Assembly: GCF_000473065.1 (NCBI RefSeq)
Contig: NZ_AXAZ01000076.1
Coordinates: 1-40,934, forward strand
Reading direction: 5' to 3'
From: Bradyrhizobium sp. WSM1743
GTDB lineage: Bacteria > Pseudomonadota > Alphaproteobacteria > Rhizobiales > Xanthobacteraceae
DNA length: 40,934 nucleotides
In this document: positions 8,126-16,179 of the stretch, piece after piece
Layout of the letters: each line of letters begins with the position of its first letter
Position numbering within the stretch: the first letter of the stretch is position 1
Notes under the pieces: model-generated
Seen by the model: the letters and a program-made list of their open reading frames with translations, nothing else
Database searches by the model: none
Told to the model about the DNA's origin: nothing
Made by a program: the position numbers and the translations under genes

Positions 8126-8209
8126 TTGTCGTTCCGGGGCAGCCCGCGGGGCTGAACCCGGAACCTCGAGATTCCGGGTTCGCGCTGACGCGCGCCCCGG
8201 AATGACAAT
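8125..8209. repeat. Bradyrhizobial palindromic repeat, copy A
   Basis: The outer arms attgtcgttccgggg and ccccggaatgacaat pair, and the centre is the internal palindrome around cctcgag (gaacccggaacctcgag, then attccgggttc). The same element occurs at 13966, 19545, 24101, 29481 and 30587. This copy lies exactly between two convergent genes and could end transcription in both directions. Confidence 0.8.
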
Positions 8210-9123
8210 CACGCCTCTCCCTCCAACCTAAACGTCCCCTCCATCATCTGCACGCAGCTGCCGCCGACATGGGCGGAGACGATCTTGCCTTCCTGCTTGC
8301 GCACGCGGGTGAGGAGGATGCTCGGACGGCCCATGTCAAAGCCCTGGCCGATCGTGAGCTTCAATTCGCCGTCAGGCGTGGGATCGAGATCGGCGAACAG
8401 CGCGGCGGCGGCAACCGTCGCGCTGCCGGTCGCGGGGTCTTCGATCAGCCCGCTTGCGCCGGGAAAGAACATCCGCGCCTGACGCTCGCAAGATGCTTCG
8501 GCTGCCGGCACATCGCGCGTGTAGAAATAGACCGAGAAAGCGCCGTCGCGCGGCAGCATCCGACTGAATGCCGCGGCATCCGGCTTGGCCCGGCGCACAG
8601 CCTCGCGCGATCGCACCTCAGCGACCACGAACGGCGTTCCGACGCCGACGACTTGCGGCGCATGATGATCGATCTTGATGTCATCCGCCGTCAGAGAGAT
8701 GCAGGCCGCGACCTCTTCGGCAGAACACTGTGCAAGCCGCGACAGCGGCTGCGGTGCGGTGAGCTCGGTGCTGACCACCCGGCCCTGCTCGCGCACAATA
8801 TCGACCGGCACGAGGCCCGCCTTCTCCTCGAACAGCAGGCGCGGCTTGGGCTCCCTGGCAAGGCTCGCCAGCACGAAGGCGGTCCCGACATTGGGATGCC
8901 CCGCAAAGGGAAGCTCCCTCACCGGCGTAAAGATGCGTACCTCGGCATCACTGGTCTTGTCGCGCGGCGGCAGCACGAACGTCGTCTCGGAATAGTTGAA
9001 CTCGGTCGCGATCGCCTGCATCTGTGCGGTCGTGAGCCCGCCGGCATCGAGCACCACCGCGAGCTGGTTGCCGCCGAAGGCGCGGCCGGTGAACACATCC
9101 ACGGTGACGTAACGGCGCTGCAT
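8209..9123 (-). CDS. PhzF-family isomerase/epimerase-like protein
   Basis: The protein has 304 residues. The N-terminal RYVTVDVFTGRAFGGNQLAVV and the NYSETTFVLPP strand with the catalytic-type glutamate (E46) are typical of PhzF, as are PFAGHPNVGTAF and, in the second half, GLIEDPATGSA. PhzF proteins have a diaminopimelate-epimerase fold and catalyse proton shifts on small acids. The substrates of most members are unknown, and this one need not be linked to phenazines. I chose ATG 9123 because ggggaa sits 6 bases upstream; the longer frame from 9192 has no such site. It is the last gene of the GntR-MFS-amidohydrolase set, after a 121-base gap, so it may be co-transcribed. Confidence 0.88.
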   Translation of the reverse strand: MQRRYVTVDVFTGRAFGGNQLAVVLDAGGLTTAQMQAIATEFNYSETTFVLPPRDKTSDAEVRIFTPVRELPFAGHPNVGTAFVLASLAREPKPRLLFEEKAGLVPVDIVREQGRVVSTELTAPQPLSRLAQCSAEEVAACISLTADDIKIDHHAPQVVGVGTPFVVAEVRSREAVRRAKPDAAAFSRMLPRDGAFSVYFYTRDVPAAEASCERQARMFFPGASGLIEDPATGSATVAAAALFADLDPTPDGELKLTIGQGFDMGRPSILLTRVRKQEGKIVSAHVGGSCVQMMEGTFRLEGEA

Positions 9124-9244
9124 CTGCACTTCCCCATGCAAGTCGCGGCCACGACCGGCCGCATCGCGCAGCAGTCTACAAGCCGGCAACATCGCCCGTC
9201 ATGCCCCAAAATTCGGAGCAATCGGAGCAATCGCGGGAAAGATT

Positions 9245-10138
9245 TTAGAAGCGGAAGAGCGAACGTGGCGAGGCCAGCACCTGCGCGCGTTCGCCGTTGT
9301 CGACGATCAGCGCGTCGAGAAACAGCCGGTTCTTCGTGTAGCTCTGCGTCGCCTCGAACTGCGTGTGGGGCCAGTCGCTGCCCCACAGCAGGCGATCGAG
9401 CCCGTAAGCATCGCGCAGCAGCGGATAGGCCGCGCTTGCAAAGTCCTCGCCGGCAGCGCCGTTGCGGTATGGCGCCGATATCTTGACCCAGACGTTTGTC
9501 GTCGCCCCCAGTCTCAGGGCCGACTGGAAGCCGGGATCGGCGACACCGAGTTTCGGGTCGGGCAACGCGTAATGATCGAGCACAATCGTGACGCCGTGAT
9601 CGAGCAGCTGCGGCGCGAGCACGGCGAGATCGGAGGCATTGCGCTGAATCTCGACCTGCCAGCCCATGACTTTCAGATTTCCGAGCAGCGCCTTCCATTC
9701 TCCAGCAGCGAGATCGGGTAAGGGCTGGCCGATGAGATTGAGGCGAATGCCGGCGACGCCGGCGCGATCGAGCGCGCGTAGCTCGTTGGCAGATACGGCG
9801 GGATCGACCACGGCGATGCCTCGCAGGCGCCCATTCGCTTGTTTCAGGCACTCGACCAGATAGGAATTGTCCGTGCCGAGAAAGCTCGGCTGCACCAGCA
9901 CGCCATTGCTCATGCCATTGCGGTCGAGCTGCTCCAGATAGAGCGCGAGCGGCGCGTCGGAGTCAGGTGCATAGCGCCGGCCCGGCGCAAGCTTGAGGCC
10001 GCGGTGAAACACATGAGCGTGGGTATCGATCGTCGGCAAAGCGGCCTCACTCCTGACTGTGGTCGCGACTGCTGTGGCGAGCGATGCGAGACCCGCGCCA
10101 AACTGGCGGCGCGTCAGGCCGCCCTGGGAGAATGTCAT
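9245..10138 (-). CDS. Tat-exported amidohydrolase (LigI-like metal-dependent hydrolase)
   Basis: The protein has 297 residues. The N-terminus has a twin-arginine motif (LTRRQFGAG, R10-R11) and a mild hydrophobic stretch to about residue 32, so export by the Tat system is likely. The mature part is an amidohydrolase_2 type TIM barrel: IDTHAHVF (H40, H42), a VLDHYALPD strand and the C-terminal LLWGSDWPHT aspartate. The family includes 2-pyrone-4,6-dicarboxylate and sugar-lactone hydrolases, so a lactone or cyclic ester substrate is plausible. I chose ATG 10138 because gggaga lies 6 bases upstream. The gene follows the MFS transporter by 20 bases. A periplasmic hydrolase beside an importer suggests that the substrate is opened before uptake. 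Confidence 0.88.
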   Translation of the reverse strand: MTFSQGGLTRRQFGAGLASLATAVATTVRSEAALPTIDTHAHVFHRGLKLAPGRRYAPDSDAPLALYLEQLDRNGMSNGVLVQPSFLGTDNSYLVECLKQANGRLRGIAVVDPAVSANELRALDRAGVAGIRLNLIGQPLPDLAAGEWKALLGNLKVMGWQVEIQRNASDLAVLAPQLLDHGVTIVLDHYALPDPKLGVADPGFQSALRLGATTNVWVKISAPYRNGAAGEDFASAAYPLLRDAYGLDRLLWGSDWPHTQFEATQSYTKNRLFLDALIVDNGERAQVLASPRSLFRF

Positions 10139-10158
10139 GGCAAATCTCCCATCCCGCT

Positions 10159-11400
10159 TCACGCACGCGTCGCGGCGGTCTGTTCGAAGACTTTGCCGCG
10201 CGTCTCGGGCAGCAGCAGCACCGCGATCAAGACCAGCGAATAGGCGAAGGCCGCATCGATGCCGATCGCAGGGCCAAGTCCGATGTGATCGCTGAGGAAG
10301 CCGACAAGGAACGGGAACGCAGCGGAGACGATGCGGCCGAAATTGTAGCAGAAGCCGACGCCGGTGCCGCGCACGCCGGCGGGATAAAGCTCGCTGAACA
10401 GCGCCGCCATGCTGGCGGGAATGCCGGCGGAGAAGAATCCGAGCGGAAAGCCGAGCGCCAGCATCTCGCCATTGGTCAGCGGCGCGAAGATGTAGATCAG
10501 CACCGTGATGATGCAGGCGGTGGCGAAGAACGCGACATTGGCCCGGCGCCCGATGCGATCGCTGATAATGCCGCTGGTCACGCAGCCGCAGAAGAAGGCA
10601 ACGATGATCACGGCGAGATAGCCGCTGGAGCCCAGCACCGACAGATGGCGTACCTCACGCAAGAATGTCGGCAGGAAGGTTGTCAGCGCGGCGTAGCCGC
10701 CATGGGCTCCGATGCCGAACAGACCGCCGATCAGGGTGGAGCGCAGCACGTCGCGGTGGAAGATGCCGGAGAGCGTTGCAAAGAACGGTGTCTTCTCGGC
10801 CGCGGCTGCTCGCGGCGGCTCCTTCAGACCGCGGCGGATGAAGATGATGAGGAGTGCTGGCAGCAACCCCAGCGCGAACAAAAGCCGCCAACCGATGTCC
10901 GCCGGCGCATAGGTGAAGACGAGCGCGGAGAGCAGCACGGCGGCGCCCCATCCCACCGCCCAGGCGCTCTGCACCGAGCCGAGCGCCGTGCCGCGATGCA
11001 CGGGACGGATGATCTCGGCCATCAGCACCGCGCCGCAGGCCCATTCGGCGCCGAAGCCGAGGCCCTGGATCGCTTTCAAAACCAGAAGCTGGGTATAGGT
11101 CATCGCGAAGGCGCAGGCGAAGGTCGCGAGCGCAAAGGTGGCCACGGTGATCTGGAGCGCCCTGACGCGGCCGAAGCGATCGCCGAGCGCACCGCCGAAC
11201 CAACCGCCGAAGGCCCCGAAGAACAGTGTGATCGAACCGAGCAGACCGGCATCGGCCTTGCTGATGCCGAATGCCGCGATCAGCGCCGGGATGGCAAGAC
11301 CGAACATCTGGACGTCGAGCGCATCGAGCGCCCAGCCGCCAAAGCTTGCCCAGAACGTGCGCCGCTCCAGCGGCGAGCTTTCGCTGTACCAGTTTGACAT
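10159..11400 (-). CDS. MFS transporter (metabolite:H+ symport type)
   Basis: The protein has 413 residues with twelve predicted membrane helices. The loop between helices 2 and 3 holds the MFS signature GALGDRFGRVRA, and the second half repeats it as ISDRIGRRAN. The N-terminus (ERRTFWASFGGWALDALDVQMF) is like that of transporters for organic and aromatic acids. The gene lies between the GntR regulator (48 bases upstream) and the Tat-exported amidohydrolase (20 bases downstream) and is surely in one operon with them. Import of the hydrolase product is the simplest reading. Substrate is not visible from sequence. Confidence 0.9.
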   Translation of the reverse strand: MSNWYSESSPLERRTFWASFGGWALDALDVQMFGLAIPALIAAFGISKADAGLLGSITLFFGAFGGWFGGALGDRFGRVRALQITVATFALATFACAFAMTYTQLLVLKAIQGLGFGAEWACGAVLMAEIIRPVHRGTALGSVQSAWAVGWGAAVLLSALVFTYAPADIGWRLLFALGLLPALLIIFIRRGLKEPPRAAAAEKTPFFATLSGIFHRDVLRSTLIGGLFGIGAHGGYAALTTFLPTFLREVRHLSVLGSSGYLAVIIVAFFCGCVTSGIISDRIGRRANVAFFATACIITVLIYIFAPLTNGEMLALGFPLGFFSAGIPASMAALFSELYPAGVRGTGVGFCYNFGRIVSAAFPFLVGFLSDHIGLGPAIGIDAAFAYSLVLIAVLLLPETRGKVFEQTAATRA

Positions 11401-11448
11401 TTTCCTACCCCTGTACTCGTTATTGCTTGATGACGTGGAAAGGCCGCT

Positions 11449-12180
11449 TCACCGGATCTCGGCGTGATAGCGGAAGCGGTCGGCCGGCCCGCGCGACCTG
11501 CGCCACTCGATCGGTCGGCGCTCGAGGTCGAGCGCGAGGCGCTCGATCACGATCAGCGGGGCATGAGGCGCGAGTCTGAGCAAGCGCGCCTGCATCTCGT
11601 TGGCGGTCTCGACGGTGAGGATTTCCTCGGCCGAAACCACGACCTCGCCGCAGCGCTCCTCATAGAGCGGATACAGGAGGTCGCCGAATTCGGCGGTGTC
11701 GATCTCGAGGATCTTTGCGAAACGCGATTGCTGCAGCCAGATCTCTTCCGCGAGCAGCGGCACGTCGTCGATCAGGCGCAGGCGCGACAGGCTGATCACC
11801 GGCTCGCCGACCGGGATGCGTAGCGCGGATGCGACCGCCGATGTCGCCGGCACGCTCTTGCGGCGGATGACCCGGCTCTTCGGCACGCGCCGCTCGCCGC
11901 TCTCGGACTGGAAGCGGAAGAAGCGGAACAGCGATGAATTGAACCGCGCGCGGCGCACGAAGGTGCCGCGGCCCTGCTGCCGCTCGAGCACGCCGTCGCT
12001 AACGAGCTGGTCGATCGCCTTGCGCACGGTGCCGATGGCTACGCCGTAATGCGCAGCCAACTCGGCTTCCGACGGGATCGACTCGCCCGGCCGCCACTCA
12101 TTGCGATTGATCCGCGCCGCAAGGTCGTCGCGCAGGCGCTGGTAGCGTGGCAGACGGTCGTCGAGCGGGGCGGAATTCAT
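11449..12180 (-). CDS. GntR/HutC-type transcription regulator
   Basis: The protein has 243 residues. A winged helix-turn-helix covers residues 10-77 (YQRLRDDLAARI, SEAELAAHYGVAIGTVRKAIDQLVSDGVLERQQGRGTF). A UTRA effector domain follows from about 95 (SALRIPVGEPVISLSRLRLID, LLAEEIWL, PHAPLIVIERL). HutC-type members are repressors released by a small metabolite. It is the first gene of the operon with the MFS transporter and the amidohydrolase, so it likely represses its own operon. The ATG follows directly on the palindrome at 12181-12200, and no Shine-Dalgarno sequence is visible before it. No later in-frame start would keep the DNA-binding helix intact. Confidence 0.92.
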   Translation of the reverse strand: MNSAPLDDRLPRYQRLRDDLAARINRNEWRPGESIPSEAELAAHYGVAIGTVRKAIDQLVSDGVLERQQGRGTFVRRARFNSSLFRFFRFQSESGERRVPKSRVIRRKSVPATSAVASALRIPVGEPVISLSRLRLIDDVPLLAEEIWLQQSRFAKILEIDTAEFGDLLYPLYEERCGEVVVSAEEILTVETANEMQARLLRLAPHAPLIVIERLALDLERRPIEWRRSRGPADRFRYHAEIR

Positions 12181-12200
12181 CTAGTCATATAGATGACTAG
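12181..12200 (-). promoter_or_regulatory. Operator of the GntR operon
   Basis: CTAGTCATATAGATGACTAG has perfect 8-base arms around a 4-base centre. It ends at the base next to the gntR start codon. On the coding (minus) strand its centre reads TATATG, which can serve as a -10 box and would place the transcription start at about the ATG. A good -35 was not found. GntR/HutC repressors bind palindromes of this kind, so autoregulation is a strong inference. Confidence 0.65.
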
Positions 12201-12247
12201 ATGACGCGAAAGCTATCGACGACAAAGTTTGCCGTCGCCGGCCCGAC

Positions 12248-12276
12248 GCCGGGCTGGCAGACCTCGCCAGCCCGGC
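12248..12276. other. Strong GC hairpin
   Basis: GCCGGGCTGGC (12248-12258) and GCCAGCCCGGC (12266-12276) form a perfect 11-base stem with a 7-base loop. It lies 17 bases beyond the stop of the small secreted-protein gene at 12294, so it would end that gene's transcript on the minus strand. No U-run follows on either strand, so it is not a classical intrinsic terminator. Confidence 0.6.
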
Positions 12277-12293
12277 TTCATCTGATGCGAGCG

Positions 12294-12503
12294 CTAATAC
12301 GGGTACGCGTAAGCCGTGTTCGGCAGGCAAGGCGGCTGCTTGTAGGGATCAGATGCAAACGCCCCCTCTGCCGGAGCCCTGACGCAGTCCGTCGTCACGT
12401 GAGTTGCGGCGTGCCGCTCCGTGACGTTGCGGGCGGCAGCGGCTTCGGTTTGAAGGATGGCGCCGGCGATCAGGGCGGCCGCAACAAGGGTCAATCGGGT
12501 CAT
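12294..12503 (-). CDS. Small secreted protein of unknown function
   Basis: The protein has 69 residues. The first 22 form a signal peptide (MTRLTLVAAALIAGAIL, then Ala-rich). The mature part is short and has two cysteines (DCVRAP and PPCLPN) that could pair, and ends in Tyr/Pro (YAYPY). I chose ATG 12503 because cggag lies about 9 bases upstream and the signal peptide then starts properly; the frame can be extended to 12551 only with an implausible lead. No family is recognised. It is transcribed toward the GntR gene but is separated from it by a strong hairpin. Confidence 0.65.
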   Translation of the reverse strand: MTRLTLVAAALIAGAILQTEAAAARNVTERHAATHVTTDCVRAPAEGAFASDPYKQPPCLPNTAYAYPY

Positions 12504-12648
12504 TGGCTTTCTCCGGATAACGAGTGAAAGCCGAGACGCTTCGGCTTGCACAGTGCAGGACCCGAAAACTAGCAGGGATATTTCATCACGCCGTCTTCAA
12601 CGCAGCGCGACCCGCTTCAACGACGCGCGACTCACATTTGAAGACGCG

Positions 12649-13956
12649 CTACCCCAGCTGAAACACCGGCACTTTCTGCTCGTAGCCGCGCACCTCGATT
12701 TCGCCGAGTGCGACGGCATCGCGGCCGTCATCGCCCAGCGCCTCGCGCACGGACGCGGAGATCAGGAGCTGCGAGCCGAACTCCTTGTTCAGCGCCTCCA
12801 GACGCGAGGCGAAGTTCACGGTATCGCCGATGACGGTGTATTCCTTGCGCCGGGGCGAGCCGATATTGCCGGCGACGACCTCGCCGAAATGGATGCCGAT
12901 GCCGATGCGAAGCGGCCAGCTGCTCTCTGCGTTGATGCGATCCATTGCCATCAGCATCTCGCGACCCGCGGCGACCGCGCGATGCGCGGCGTCCGACGCT
13001 TCCAGCGGCGCGCCGAACAGCGCAAGGAAACCATCACCGAGAAACTTGTTCACGATGCCGCCCTGACGGTCGAGAATGTCGACCAGCACGGCGAAAGCGC
13101 CGTCGAGCCGGTCGACCACCTCCTGTGGCGTGCGCGACTGCGCGCCGGCCGTGAAGCCGCGGAAATCGACGAACATCACCGCGACGCGGCGGACGTCGCC
13201 GCTTGCGCTCGTTCCCGCCGCCATCAGCCGCTCCACCACCTGCGGGGAGACGTGCTGGCCGAACAGATTGGTCACCCGGTCGCGCGCGGTCGCCGCCGCG
13301 ATGCTCGCGGCAAATTGCCGCCGCAACTGCGCGCCGACGGCGCCGGCCAGCACGCCGCAGATCAGGATGACGATGCTGCGTACGGCGTGAAAATAAATCA
13401 GGGGCTCGTCGGCCTCGCCAGCCGAGTTGTAATACAGCGCGACGGCCAGAAGCCCGGCTGCGGCCACGAAACCTGTGAATGCGGAGAGCCAGAAATCGAG
13501 CCGCAGGGTCGAGAGGATGACGAAAATGAAGTACATCAGCGGCACGGCGAAGCCGAGGGCCTGGGGCGCGCCCATGGTGCGGATTTGCAGGATGAGAATC
13601 ACCGTGGGCAGCGACGTCTCGATCAGCGTGCCGATATAGCGCCTGATCACCGGCACGTCGCGGTCGAGGCGGAGGTTCTTCCTGATCTGGGTGTGGACCC
13701 AGACCTCGAACAGGATGAAGCCGATCAGAAGGCCGTATATGTCGATGATCCCCTCCGTTCCGCGCCAGACCCGGTTCACCACGGCGGGATCGATCAAATA
13801 GATCGCAGTGAGGAACAGCATCATGACGCACCCCGTCATGATCAGGGCGCGCACCCGCAACAGCTCGGTGCGCAGCACCTCCCGCGTCAGCTCGCGCTCG
13901 AAGTCCTGCGATAGCACGGCATGATGCCGGACTCTCCTGCTTGCAAACCTGACCAT
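12649..13956 (-). CDS. Membrane adenylate/guanylate cyclase
   Basis: The protein has 435 residues. Six membrane helices cover about residues 38-215, in three pairs. A short linker (NLFGQHVSPQVVERLM, which is common before this domain) leads into a class III cyclase domain at about 255-430. The metal aspartates D264 (MFVDFRGFT) and D308 (KFLGDGFLALFG) are present, as is the YTVIGDTVNFASRLEALNK segment. The membrane part differs from the CHASE2 cyclase at 1212 and senses something else. The start at 13956 has a gggggtga upstream. The gene stands alone, bounded by a hairpin-rich region and by a palindromic repeat at its 5' side. Confidence 0.92.
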   Translation of the reverse strand: MVRFASRRVRHHAVLSQDFERELTREVLRTELLRVRALIMTGCVMMLFLTAIYLIDPAVVNRVWRGTEGIIDIYGLLIGFILFEVWVHTQIRKNLRLDRDVPVIRRYIGTLIETSLPTVILILQIRTMGAPQALGFAVPLMYFIFVILSTLRLDFWLSAFTGFVAAAGLLAVALYYNSAGEADEPLIYFHAVRSIVILICGVLAGAVGAQLRRQFAASIAAATARDRVTNLFGQHVSPQVVERLMAAGTSASGDVRRVAVMFVDFRGFTAGAQSRTPQEVVDRLDGAFAVLVDILDRQGGIVNKFLGDGFLALFGAPLEASDAAHRAVAAGREMLMAMDRINAESSWPLRIGIGIHFGEVVAGNIGSPRRKEYTVIGDTVNFASRLEALNKEFGSQLLISASVREALGDDGRDAVALGEIEVRGYEQKVPVFQLG

Positions 13957-13965
13957 TTCACCCCC

Positions 13966-14067
13966 TTGTCATTCCGGGGCGCGGCGAAGCCGCGAACCCG
14001 GAATCTCGAGATTCTCAGGTGCGCAATTGCGCACCATAGTTCACGCTTCGCGTGCCCCGGAATGACG
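13966..14067. repeat. Bradyrhizobial palindromic repeat, copy B (long form)
   Basis: The outer arms (ttgtcattccgggg and ccccggaatgac) and the gaatctcgagattc core match the other copies. This copy has about 20 extra bases to the right of the core: a segment with gtgcgcaattgcgcac, itself a palindrome, and ccatagttc. The same segment occurs at 19545-19648 in the opposite orientation, so this is a distinct long subtype. Confidence 0.8.
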
Positions 14068-14086
14068 CTCAAGGAGGCATTGTGCC

Positions 14087-15250
14087 TCAATCCAGCGTGC
14101 GGCGGAAGCGCGTCACGGCGATGGTCATGGCGAGCAGCATCAGAACCCCCAGAGCCAGGGCATCGAAGCGCAGGTTCTCCATGGTTGCGCCCTTCAGCAT
14201 GATCGCACGGACGATGCGCAGATAATGGGTCAGCGGCAGGCATTCGCCGAGATATTGCGCCCAGGTCGGCATGCCCGCGAACGGGAACATGAAGCCGGAC
14301 AGGAGAATGCTCGGCAGGAAGAACATCATCGACATCTGCATGGCCTGGAGCTGGTTCTGCACCACCGTCGAGATGGTGTAGCCGATCGACAGATTGGTGG
14401 TGATGAACAGCGTCGAGAGCAGCGCCAGCAGGATGAGGTTTCCGAGCACGGGCACGCCGAACAGACCGACGCCGATGCCGATGATCAGGAAGGCCTGGAC
14501 GAAGCCGACCAGCACGTAAGGCACGATCTTGCCGAACATCACCTCGACCGGCTTGATCGGCATCGACAACAGGCTCTCCATGGTGCCGCGCTCGACCTCG
14601 CGCGTGACCGACAGCGCGGTGAAGATCAGCATGGTCATGGTCAGGATGGTGCCGACGAGGCCCGGCACGATGTTGAGGCTGGAGGCCGCGGCCGGATTGT
14701 AGCGGGCATGCGCGCGGATCTCGAACGGCATCTCCGGAGGATCGCCGATAAAGAGATCGTGCTTGAGCGCGGTCTGCACGACCATGCCGAGCGAGCCGAG
14801 CGCCGCGCTCGCCGCAACCGGGTCGGTGGCATCGGCGGCGACCAGCAGCGCCGGCCTGTCGCCGCGCCGCACCGCCCGCTCGAAGCCGCGCGGGATCTCG
14901 ACGCCGAACAGCACCTTGCCGGACTTCAGCAGGTTGTCGAAATCGTCGACATCGTGCACTTCATAGAGGAAGCGGAAATAGGCGGTGTTCTCCAGCGCCT
15001 TCAGAATCGAGCGGGTGAGATCGGAATCCTCCTGGAGCAGCACGGCACTCGGCAGATGGTGCGGCGTGGTGTTGATGGCGTAGCCGAACAGCATGAGCTG
15101 CATCACCGGCAGCATCACGATCATCGCGAACGAGACGCGGTCGCGCCTGAGTTGGATGAACTCCTTGATCAGCATCGCATAGGAGCGCCGCAGGAAGCCG
15201 AAGCGCTCGCGAATTTCGCGGCCTGGAGCTGGACGATCAACGACGCTCAT
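14087..15250 (-). CDS. ABC-2 type export permease
   Basis: The protein has 387 residues. One helix lies near the N-terminus (VSFAMIVMLPVMQLMLFGYAI) and five lie in the C-terminal half, with a large periplasmic domain between (about 65-190). This is the ABC2_membrane_3 layout of YbhR/YhhJ-like drug and sterol-like exporters. The NTTPHHLPSAVL and VTREVERGTMESLLSMPIKP segments are typical. The start overlaps the ATPase stop by four bases, so translation is coupled. With the ATPase and the HlyD-like adaptor it should form a tripartite exporter; no outer membrane channel gene is present in the operon. Confidence 0.92.
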   Translation of the reverse strand: MSVVDRPAPGREIRERFGFLRRSYAMLIKEFIQLRRDRVSFAMIVMLPVMQLMLFGYAINTTPHHLPSAVLLQEDSDLTRSILKALENTAYFRFLYEVHDVDDFDNLLKSGKVLFGVEIPRGFERAVRRGDRPALLVAADATDPVAASAALGSLGMVVQTALKHDLFIGDPPEMPFEIRAHARYNPAAASSLNIVPGLVGTILTMTMLIFTALSVTREVERGTMESLLSMPIKPVEVMFGKIVPYVLVGFVQAFLIIGIGVGLFGVPVLGNLILLALLSTLFITTNLSIGYTISTVVQNQLQAMQMSMMFFLPSILLSGFMFPFAGMPTWAQYLGECLPLTHYLRIVRAIMLKGATMENLRFDALALGVLMLLAMTIAVTRFRRTLD

Positions 15251-16179
15251 TGGAAATTATCCTTGGAGCGCCCCATCAGCTCGATGAACACGTCTTCGAG
15301 CGAGGGTTGCGACTTCTGCCAGTGCAGTCCGCCCTTCGCGCGCCAAGGCGCGATGCTGTCTTCGAGCGCCGCGACGTCGCGGCCGGAGACGTGCAAGGAG
15401 GTTCCGAACGGCGCCACCATGTCCACGCCCGGCTTGCCGGTGAGCGCGGCCGCGAGCCCGTTCAAATCCTCACCCGTGACGGTGTAGGTCGTGAGCGCCG
15501 ACTTCGCGATCACCTCCTCCACCGTGCCGTGCGCCAGCAGATGGCCGTAGGCGATATAGGCGATTTCATGGCAGCGCTCGGCTTCGTCCATGTAGTGGGT
15601 CGAGACCAGCACCGTGAGACCGTCGGCGGCGAGCGCGTGGATCTCGTTCCAGAAATCGCGCCGCGCCTTGGGGTCGACGCCGGCGGTCGGCTCGTCGAGC
15701 AGCAACAATTGTGGATTGGGCAGCGTGCAGGCCCCCAGCGCCAGCCGCTGCTTCCAGCCGCCGGAGAGCTCGCCTGCAAGCTGCTCCTCGCGCCCAGACA
15801 GCCCGAGCCGCGTGATCATGTCACGTGCGGCGCCGCGCGCGTCAGCGAGGCCATAGAGCCGGGCGACGAATTCGAGGTTCTCGCGCACCGAGAGGTCCTG
15901 GTACAGGCTGAAGCGCTGGGTCATGTAGCCGACCTGGCGCTTGATCTTCTCGGCATCGCGGCGGATGTCGTAGCCGAGACAGGTGCCCTCGCCGCTATCC
16001 GGCGTGAGCAGCCCGCAAAGGATGCGGATGGTCGTGGTCTTGCCCGAGCCGTTGGGTCCGAGGAAGCCGTAGATCGAGCCGCGCTTCACTTGCATCGACA
16101 GATCGTGCACGACCTCGCGGCCGCCGAATGACTTCGTCAGGCCTTTGACGTCGATCGCGATGCCGTTGCCGTTGCTCAT
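15247..16179 (-). CDS. ABC exporter ATPase subunit
   Basis: The protein has 310 residues. Walker A is GPNGSGKTT (41-49), the Q-loop is GYMTQRFSLYQ (84-94) and Walker B is LLLLDEP (158-164). The signature reads LSGGW (138-142) where LSGGQ is usual, a variant seen in this YbhF-like group. The C-terminal part after residue 230 carries the regulatory DrrA-like extension (PSLEDVFIELMG). It drives the permease encoded downstream. Both ends overlap neighbours by four bases (ATGA), so the hlyD-ATPase-permease genes are one tight operon headed by tetR. Confidence 0.93.
   Translation of the reverse strand: MSNGNGIAIDVKGLTKSFGGREVVHDLSMQVKRGSIYGFLGPNGSGKTTTIRILCGLLTPDSGEGTCLGYDIRRDAEKIKRQVGYMTQRFSLYQDLSVRENLEFVARLYGLADARGAARDMITRLGLSGREEQLAGELSGGWKQRLALGACTLPNPQLLLLDEPTAGVDPKARRDFWNEIHALAADGLTVLVSTHYMDEAERCHEIAYIAYGHLLAHGTVEEVIAKSALTTYTVTGEDLNGLAAALTGKPGVDMVAPFGTSLHVSGRDVAALEDSIAPWRAKGGLHWQKSQPSLEDVFIELMGRSKDNFQ

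Noticed and set aside
10084..11397. A 437-residue plus-strand frame over the MFS gene
   Set aside because: It covers the minus-strand MFS transporter almost exactly and has a low-complexity Glu/Arg/Gly composition, so it is a shadow.
12595..12625. Two imperfect direct repeats of about 20 bases (cttcaacg, gcgcgac)
   Set aside because: The match is short and lies next to a gene end; I could not support a function.
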